Positions 57,180-64,000 of a stretch of DNA of 64,000 nucleotides are shown in pieces. The translations under genes were made by a program, and so were the position numbers. Position 1 is the stretch's first letter; every line of letters begins with the position of its first letter. This stretch comes from Symbiotaphrina buchneri (lineage: Eukaryota; Ascomycota; Symbiotaphrinales; Symbiotaphrinaceae), in assembly GCA_001599915.1 (NCBI GenBank), contig BCIG01000030.1, positions 248,001 to 312,000 of the forward strand. Direction: 5' to 3'. Under the pieces are notes generated by a model. That model was not told the origin of the DNA and ran no database searches. It saw only the letters and a program-made list of their open reading frames with translations.

Positions 57180-58922
57180 CTACTCTTCCTCCATAGACTC
57201 CCATCCATCTCCCTCAGCTGCGCCGTCACCTCCAGGTTCCACACCACCTTCATCCTCAGAATCGCTACTGTCCTCTCCGACACCCACCAACCGTTCTTCA
57301 ACCTCCTCGTTCGCTGACTCACCCACACGATGAGCGAAGATCTTGCGTACCGCCGCATTGGTGGACGTATCCCACACCTGCACCACCCCTTTACTGCCAG
57401 CGACCGCTAGCCTGAAGCCCACCTCTTTGTCGGGTCCGAAGGTCGTGAAGAAGACCTTGCCCACCCCGAGATCACGCGATACCACCATGCTCGGCCCGGA
57501 AGCCTGGATGTTCCAGAGCTTGACCGTCTTGTCGCTTGAGCCAGTGGCGAGGAAACCGGGAATGACGGGGTTGATGTCGAATGACGATACCGCCTCGTCG
57601 TGAGCTTGCAGCGTCCAGACGGGACTCGTCGCCTCCGGGGATGCGGGGGCCATGCGGACATCGTGGTAGTGCACGATACCGTTCTCTGTGGTAATCTGCA
57701 GCAAAGTTGTTAGCGCAAAAGACACAGTACTCGTGGCTGGAGAATACTCACGTAGAAGAAATTCGGGTCATGAGGATCCCAGCGCACTCCCTCCACATCG
57801 CTCTCGACTCCCCAACGGGGTGCCTTTACCTCTGGCGCCCGCATATCCGCAGCGACCACGGTTCGGTCATAGCTCCCACTAAGCAGCACTGTGGATTCCT
57901 TAGGGTGCCATGCTAATGAACAGACCTTGTCGGTATGGTAGGAGTAAGATTTGGCGCATTTTGTTGTATTCAGATCCCAGAGCTTCACGGTCTTGTCTGC
58001 GGAAGACGATGCTAGCAGATTCCTGTGCTGTCTGTTCGCAGCAAGTGATAGAACCGCGTCCACGTGGTATTCATCGTTGGCTCTCTTGGACTTCTTCTTC
58101 TTTTTCTTCTTTTTGCCATTCGCATCTGTAGACCCCTGCTTGTCCTCTGGGCCCTGGCCCAATATAGCGTTCGGGTACATGCTATCCACCACATCCAGGT
58201 CCCAGATCTCGATATCCGGATCCATAGTGCCTACTGCGACGTAGTTTCCGCGGGAGTCCTTGTCGATCTCTGCTTTGCCCACGGGCAAGTCGAGCCATTC
58301 GAGGCAGAGTGGTATGGCGGGCAGCATTATGTCGTGGTGAACGTACAGATTGTCCGCTCCGTCCTCATACACGTACACCTCCAGATGTGCAACCTCATCC
58401 TCCATCTTCCCTGCTAGTAATAGGTTGTCTGTGGCCAGGATCTGCAGTTCTTCCCTCTCCTCATCGTCCTCTTCCTCTTCTTTCAAGGTGATGTATGGGT
58501 CATCCTTGTTCGAGTCATAATAGGCTAATGACTTGACATTGCCAAACATCTCCATGGTACTGCCGCCAGCCTCCTCTTTCTCGTCGTCGTCGTAGTGTTC
58601 TAAGTCGTACTCTTTTAGATCGTCGTCATCGTCTCTAGCTTTCGTATTAGTTGTTACCGATGAAACCCAGCGGGCTTGTGGTGACATACGCTTTAGATGT
58701 TGGAAGAGCAACCCCATTGCCTGTGGGCTCTTCTTCGTCTTCCATCTCATCATCCTTCTTCGTACCATTTCTCGACTCCTCCAGGTCCTCTTTAGCCTCG
58801 TCGAGCTGTAATCTCGCAAGGTGCGATATCCGCTCGTATTCAGCCTCGTTGAATTCATACCTGGTGGGGAACGGAGCCGCAAAGCCCCGAGGGACCCACG
58901 CCGTCGTGGTTATCATGGACAT
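57180..58922 (-). CDS. pwp1: Pwp1-like WD40 ribosome-biogenesis protein
   Basis: Predicted 543 aa, exons 58922-58690, 58634-57752, 57695-57180. The start MSMITTTAWVPRGFAAPFP is the family's conserved opening. An acidic region follows (DDDDDLKEYDLEHYDDDE). WD40 units are recognisable: GTMDPDIEIWDLD, VLSLAANRQHRNLLASSSAD with KTVKLWDL, VCSLAWHPKE, VEGVRWDPHDPNFFYV, ATGSSDKTVKLWNI and VAGSKGVVQVWDT. A run of eight lysines precedes the repeat block, and the C-terminus is acidic. Pwp1 is needed for 25S/5.8S rRNA maturation in yeast, and in animals also links to chromatin at rDNA. Nucleolar location is inferred. It is head-to-head with prp16. Confidence 0.93.
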
Positions 58923-59183
58923 TTTGTTTGTGGCTCAGAAAGCAGTTTAGAAGCAAGGAAATAAATTATTTACACCGGCCTGGTGTTTTGCGCCAGCCGC
59001 GAACTTTTTGAACAAGCTTTCCAGCTAAAAAAGACGGTGGAGCCGGGACCGAGGCTCGCCGCCAAGCCAAGCCGAGCGTGCGTCAGGCCAACTCAAAATA
59101 AATCCCAAGTCGCAACCAACCTTCTAATAATAAGCAGCGCAGCACCGTCTCACTCAGAACGGTTGCTGGATACTTCTTGAATA
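58923..59183. promoter_or_regulatory. Shared divergent promoter, pwp1 / prp16
   Basis: A 261-bp gap lies between the start codons of two RNA-maturation genes. Coordinated expression is plausible. No defined element was recognised. Confidence 0.5.
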
Positions 59184-62100
59184 ATGACGCGCGAGGATAG
59201 CCCCAAGCGGAGAAAGCTCGATGATGAGCACTTCTCCGTCCCTCCTCGTCCGTCCACCTTTCGGAGCAACCGTTCGGCGCAGACGCCTTTGAGGCAGGTC
59301 GACCACTACCGGCCTTCACCAAGGTCCTCAACGCCTAGGACTTCTCGATTCGCTGCTACACCACGGCAAGAGGAATTTGATGCGCCAGAGCCTGCTGTAC
59401 CAGAGGAAGATCAGAAGGCGCTGGACCGTGACTGGTATGCGGGCGATGAGTTTGGGCATACATTCGGCGATGAGACCCATAATCCGTTTGGCACGGACAC
59501 TTCGTGGGCAGACCAGCAGAGGGAGGCTGCCCTCAGCGAGAAGAAGAACAACAAGCGATTGAACGCGCGGGCGTTGCAGAAGCAGAAGGATGTGGACGCG
59601 TGGGAAACCAACCGCATGCTCACCTCGGGTGTTGCCCAGAGACGAGACTACGCTGCAGACTTCGAGGATGATGAGGAAGGTACAAGAGTGCATCTATTGA
59701 TTCACGATCTAAAACCGCCTTTTTTGGATGGACGGAAGGTCTTTACAAAGCAGATCGATCCGGTACCCGCTGTTAGGGATCCTCAAAGTGACATGGCGGT
59801 CTTTGCCAGGAAAGGGAGCAAGGTCGTCAAAGAGAGAAGACAGCAGAAAGAGCGGGCGAAGCAGGCGCAGGAAGCCACCAATGTAGCAGGTACCGCGTTA
59901 GGTAATCTCATGGGCATCAAGGAGGACGAAGGTGACAGTGCAGCTCCTGGGCCTGACGAGGAGGGCGGAAAGAAAGGAGGGAGTGGATTCGCCGATCATC
60001 TGAAAAAGGAGGAAGGCCAAAGTGTTTTCAGTAAGAGCAAGACTCTGAAGGAACAGCGAGAGTACCTGCCCGCATTTGCAGTACGTGAGGAACTACTACG
60101 GGTGATCAGAGACAATCAAGTTATAATAGTCGTGGGCCAGACTGGATCAGGTAAGACGACGCAGCTTACTCAGTTTCTCTACGAGGATGGATATGGAAAG
60201 GTCGGGATGATTGGGTGCACACAACCCCGTCGCGTAGCTGCCATGAGCGTGGCGAAACGTGTGAGTGAGGAGATGGAGGTCAGGTTGGGCGGTTTGGTTG
60301 GCTATGCAATTCGGTTTGAGGATTGCACCAGCGATGAGACCGTGATCAAGTGTGAGTGCACCGCTCCATAGAAAACGCTAACTTCTGCTAACATTTCCTA
60401 GATATGACTGATGGCGTGCTGCTGAGAGAGTCTCTTACGCAACCAGATCTTGATCGGTACTCCTGTATCATCATGGATGAAGCACACGAGCGCGCTTTGA
60501 ATACAGACGTCCTTATGGGTCTCATCAAGAAGGTCTTGGCTCGAAGGCGAGACCTAAAACTGATAGTCACTTCTGCTACCATGAACTCGGAGCGCTTCTC
60601 GCGTTTCTATGGTGGTGCTCCGGAATTCTTCATCCCAGGTCGGACCTTCCCTGTCGACATCCAATTCTCACGGTCGCCATGTGAGGACTACGTTGACAGT
60701 GCCGTGAAGCAAGCACTAGCAATACATGTCTCTCAAGGCCCTGGCGACATACTTGTGTTTATGACAGGTCAAGAGGATATCGAGGTGACTTGTGAGCTCA
60801 TTGAAGAGCGCCTGCGACTGCTCAACGATCCTCCCAAACTCAGTATTCTCCCGATATACAGTCAGATGCCTGCCGATCTGCAGGCTAGGATCTTTGAGCG
60901 AGCTGCTCCTGGTGTGAGGAAGGTGATTGTGGCCACCAACATTGCAGAAACAAGTCTGACAGTGGATGGTATTATGTATGTCGTCGATGCAGGGTACTCG
61001 AAGCTAAAGGTGTACAATCCACGCATGGGCATGGACACTTTACAAATCACACCTATATCGCAGGCCAATGCATCGCAGCGTGCTGGTCGCGCTGGACGTA
61101 CCGGACCTGGCAAGGCCTTCCATCTATTCACAGAGCTGGCATACAAAAATGAGCTCTATATACATACGATACCAGAAATACAACGGACCAATCTCGCTAA
61201 CACCGTCCTGCTCTTGAAGTCATTGGGAGTGAAGGACCTATTGGATTTTGACTTCATGGATCCGCCGCCACAGGATACTATCACCACCTCCTTGTTTGAC
61301 CTCTGGGCTTTAGGTGCGCTCGACAATATAGGTGACCTTACGCCAATGGGCAAGAAGATGACCAGTTTCCCAATGGATCCATCGCTTGCGAAGCTGATAA
61401 TAACCTCGGAAGAGTACGGCTGTAGTGAGGAGATGCTTACAATTGTCTCCATGCTTTCAGTCCCGAGCGTCTTCTATCGACCTAAAGAGCGTCAAGCAGA
61501 GTCCGATGCCGCTCGGGAAAAGTTCTTTGTGCCAGAATCGGACCATCTAACGCTGTTGCACGTCTATACGCAGTGGAAGTCCAATGGTTACTCTGATGGC
61601 TGGTGCATCAGACACTTCCTACATCCAAAAGCCCTGCGCAGGGCCAAGGAGATTAGAGAACAGCTACATGACATTATGCAAGTCCAGAAGATGCAATTTA
61701 GCAGTTGCGGAACCGATTGGGACGTGATCCGAAAGTGCATCTGTTCTGGTTACTACCACCAAGCAGCCAAGGTGAAGGGCATTGGAGAATATATCAACTT
61801 GAGGACTAGCGTGACAGTGCAGCTGCACCCGACCAGCGCACTGTACGGGCTCGGGTTTTTGCCTGATTATGTCGGTCGGTACCCTACCATCTCCTCTACT
61901 TCGGGAATCATCTAACCTTCCTGATACAGTCTATCATGAACTCATCCTGACCTCCAAGGAGTATATGTCGACAGTCACAGCGGTTGATCCACACGTAAGT
62001 TCATCTTGCATATGCTGTAGGATCAAACGATATACTAACGCGCTTATAGTGGCTTGCTGAACTTGGTGGTGTCTTCTACTCGGTCAAGGAAAAGGGCTAC

Positions 62101-62322
62101 TCGGCGCGAGAAAAGCGTGTCACTGAAATGGAGTTCAACCGTAAGATGGAGATCGAGGCCCAAATGGCGGAAGACAAGGAGCGGGAAGCGCGGCGTGTGG
62201 CCACCGAGAAGACTAATTCTCGTTCTGCGGTTCGTCGGCCCACAACGTCTGCAGTCAAACGCATCGCTACCCAGGGCTCCGTGAAGAGGCCACAGACACC
62301 TCGGGTGGGCAGAGGGTTCTGA
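59184..62322 (+). CDS. prp16: DEAH-box spliceosomal RNA helicase Prp16
   Basis: Predicted 992 aa, exons 59184-60351, 60402-61874, 61930-61994 and 62050-62322. The N-terminal 290 residues are Prp16-specific and charged ([28 protein letters not shown]). Helicase motifs are complete: GQTGSGKT (318-325), [16 protein letters not shown] (415-418), [25 protein letters not shown] and [12 protein letters not shown]. The HA2/OB-fold region and the tail [20 protein letters not shown], then GYSAREKR, complete the protein. Prp16 drives remodelling of the spliceosome after the first catalytic step and proofreads branch sites. The two small 3' introns restore the family's C-terminus. The divergent N-terminus separates it from Prp2, Prp22 and Prp43. 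Confidence 0.95.
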
Positions 62323-62684
62323 ATCAATATACCTAGGTATATAGCAATGTATCCTGATCAAACAAGATTCGATGATACCTTTGTAATTCATGACGAGTTC
62401 ATGTTGGCCCAATTTTGGGACCTAGAATGTCTGTCCTCACCGTCTAGCAAGGTACAGCGTTTACCCCTGACCCCTGAAATCGCAGTGTTTGTGGAGTAAT
62501 GTGGTGAATCAGTTTGCTTAGTCACGCTAGTCCATATGGGACAAAGGGTCGATCCATTCTGACCATACCTGAGGAGAGCTCTAAACAAGCATGGAACCCG
62601 AACGGTTCAGAACCACAACGCTGTGCGCTCGAGATCCCATATCGCCATGATCTTCGAAACTGTCTGGCAGACTCGGTATTCGCT
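62323..62684. promoter_or_regulatory. Spacer and promoter between prp16 and cft1
   Basis: A 362-bp gap between tandem genes. It should hold the prp16 terminator and the cft1 promoter. No repeats or RNA genes were found. Confidence 0.4.
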
Positions 62685-64000
62685 ATGCAGTGCTACACCG
62701 AACTCCTCCCACCGACTGCGGTGACGCATGCGCTGTGTCTGCCATTTCTATCTCCCAAGGCCAACAACCTCGTTGTCGCGCGAACCTCACTCCTTCAAAT
62801 ATTTGGTCTCAAAGTCGTCAGCCAGGAGCTAGACCGGGATCAAGATGGCTCCGCGAAAGATATTCCTCAACCGACGGACCGCCGAATCTTGGACGATGAT
62901 GGCCTCGACGAGTCCTTCATCGCTCCAGATCTCGTGCTTCAAAAGTCCGAGCGAGTCAATACCACTAAGCTTGTCCTAATTGCCGAATATCCTCTGTCTG
63001 GGACTGTCACCTCTCTGGGTCGCGTCAAACTCTTGGGCACCAAGACAGGAGGGCATGCTCTTTTGGTGGCTTTCAGAGACGCGAAGTTGAGCTTATTGGA
63101 ATGGGACCCTGAGCGCCACAATCTGAACACTGTCTCGATACACTTTTATGAAAGAGAAGATCTACACAGCAGTCCATGGACTCCAGAGCTCAGCCGATGT
63201 GTGAACTACCTCTCCGTGGATCCTAGTAGCCGATGTGCTGCATTGACCTTCGGCGTCCGCAACCTTGCTATACTTCCCTTCCGTCAAGCTGGAGACGATC
63301 TCGTCATGGATGACTATGATCCAGATTTGGATGGACCTCTCCCAGCAACAAGCGCAGGTTCGAAAGCTACCAATGGACATGTATCCCATCATGAGGCAAT
63401 GCCCTACGGTTCCTCCTTCGTGCTTCCGCTATCAGCCCTGGATCCAAACCTCGTTCATCCCACCCATCTGGCTTTCTTACACGAATACCGTGAGCCCACT
63501 TTTGGAATTCTGTTTTCGACAGCTTCAACATCATTTTCACTGCTACACGAACGCCGTGATAGCCTCTCTTACTCTGTCTACACCCTAGATCTCGAACAAC
63601 GAGCTTCCACCACCATTCTTTCGGTCTCAAATCTTCCATATGATCTTTACGAAGTTGTATCCCTACCGCCTCCAGTAGGCGGAGCTCTACTTATCGGCTG
63701 CAACGAATTAGTACATGTTGACCAAGCTGGCAAAACCAATGCCGTTGCTGTCAACCAGTTTGCCAGACAGAGCTCCTCTTTCTCGATGGCGGATCAGTCC
63801 GAGCTAGGCTTAAAGCTTGAACGTTGCGTTGTCAGCCAACTGAAGACTGATGCGCCTGAAATGTTGTTGATTTTGAATACTGGAGATCTGGCTATCCTTC
63901 GCTTCCGCATCGATGGGAGGTCGGTGTCGGGTCTGAGCGTGCAAAAGGTTGCTCCAGAAAACGGAGGTCTACTAATGCAAGCTGGACCAAGCTGTGCAGC
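62685..64000 (+). CDS. cft1: Cft1/CPSF160 pre-mRNA cleavage factor (5' part, runs off the right edge)
   Basis: Open from 62685 to the window end with no stop and no intron needed, 438 codons. It starts [20 protein letters not shown], the conserved opening of fungal Cft1. Further landmarks are [77 protein letters not shown] and [12 protein letters not shown]. These are blades of the first beta-propeller (MMS1/CPSF-A fold). Cft1 is the scaffold of the cleavage and polyadenylation factor and helps recognise the polyadenylation signal in the nucleus. The complete protein is normally about 1300-1400 aa, so roughly two thirds lies beyond the window. Confidence 0.93.
   Translation, partial: MQCYTELLPPTAVTHALCLPFLSPKANNLVVARTSLLQIFGLKVVSQELDRDQDGSAKDIPQPTDRRILDDDGLDESFIAPDLVLQKSERVNTTKLVLIAEYPLSGTVTSLGRVKLLGTKTGGHALLVAFRDAKLSLLEWDPERHNLNTVSIHFYEREDLHSSPWTPELSRCVNYLSVDPSSRCAALTFGVRNLAILPFRQAGDDLVMDDYDPDLDGPLPATSAGSKATNGHVSHHEAMPYGSSFVLPLSALDPNLVHPTHLAFLHEYREPTFGILFSTASTSFSLLHERRDSLSYSVYTLDLEQRASTTILSVSNLPYDLYEVVSLPPPVGGALLIGCNELVHVDQAGKTNAVAVNQFARQSSSFSMADQSELGLKLERCVVSQLKTDAPEMLLILNTGDLAILRFRIDGRSVSGLSVQKVAPENGGLLMQAGPSCA

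Noticed and set aside
1-64000. Retroelements, DNA transposons, CRISPR arrays, biosynthetic gene clusters
   Set aside because: No reverse transcriptase, integrase, transposase, long terminal repeats, spaced repeats or backbone biosynthetic enzymes were recognised anywhere in the window.

Overview
This is a 64-kb stretch of nuclear chromosome from a filamentous ascomycete (Pezizomycotina). The gene set, including an RlmA-type MADS factor, HapC and Aspergillus-like versions of Scm3, Caf120 and an unnamed conserved gene, points to Eurotiomycetes, probably Eurotiales. Introns are short (41-115 bp, one of 314 bp) with GT-AG ends and a CTNAN-like branch site near the acceptor. Most exon chains were assembled by hand from splice signals, frame continuity and family knowledge, because many genes do not appear as single open frames.

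Layout. 0.5-7.5 kb: a penta-EF-hand calcium protein (+), a 14-TM-type MFS transporter (-) and the MADS-box factor RlmA (-). 7.5-12.2 kb: a sparse region hiding a small DUF3140 gene (-) that carries one frame break. 12.2-31.9 kb: an Msb1/Mug8-like polarity protein, NDUFAF7-like methyltransferase, a membrane-anchored cysteine synthase, the CENP-A chaperone Scm3, Atg6/Beclin, a CitE-like lyase, Tvp23, Cmc2, prefoldin 2 and HapC. 32.9-46.4 kb: an Aro8-type aminotransferase, Ost2/DAD1, a TMEM14-like protein, an Rtc4-domain protein, a DUF726 hydrolase, Utp23 and a Ptc7-like PP2C. 48.3-64 kb: a Caf120-like PH protein, a conserved gene of unknown function with a long CT-rich leader, Pwp1, Prp16 and the first 438 codons of Cft1/CPSF160, which runs off the right edge.

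The window is mostly conserved single-copy housekeeping genes. Several sit in tight head-to-head pairs with 200-470 bp shared promoters (NDUFAF7/cysteine synthase, CitE-like/Tvp23, Cmc2/prefoldin 2, Ost2/TMEM14-like, Pwp1/Prp16). The right end groups three RNA-processing genes (Pwp1, Prp16, Cft1). I saw no secondary-metabolite cluster, no intact transposon, no retroelement, no CRISPR and no tRNA or rRNA gene.

The best second-look items are the frame-broken DUF3140 gene, a one-base frame discrepancy in the TMEM14-like gene, stop-free in-frame introns in rlmA and hapC that invite mis-annotation, a possible alternative C-terminus of Atg6, micro-exons in the EF-hand gene, and a hairpin-plus-palindrome cluster at 56.7-56.8 kb.
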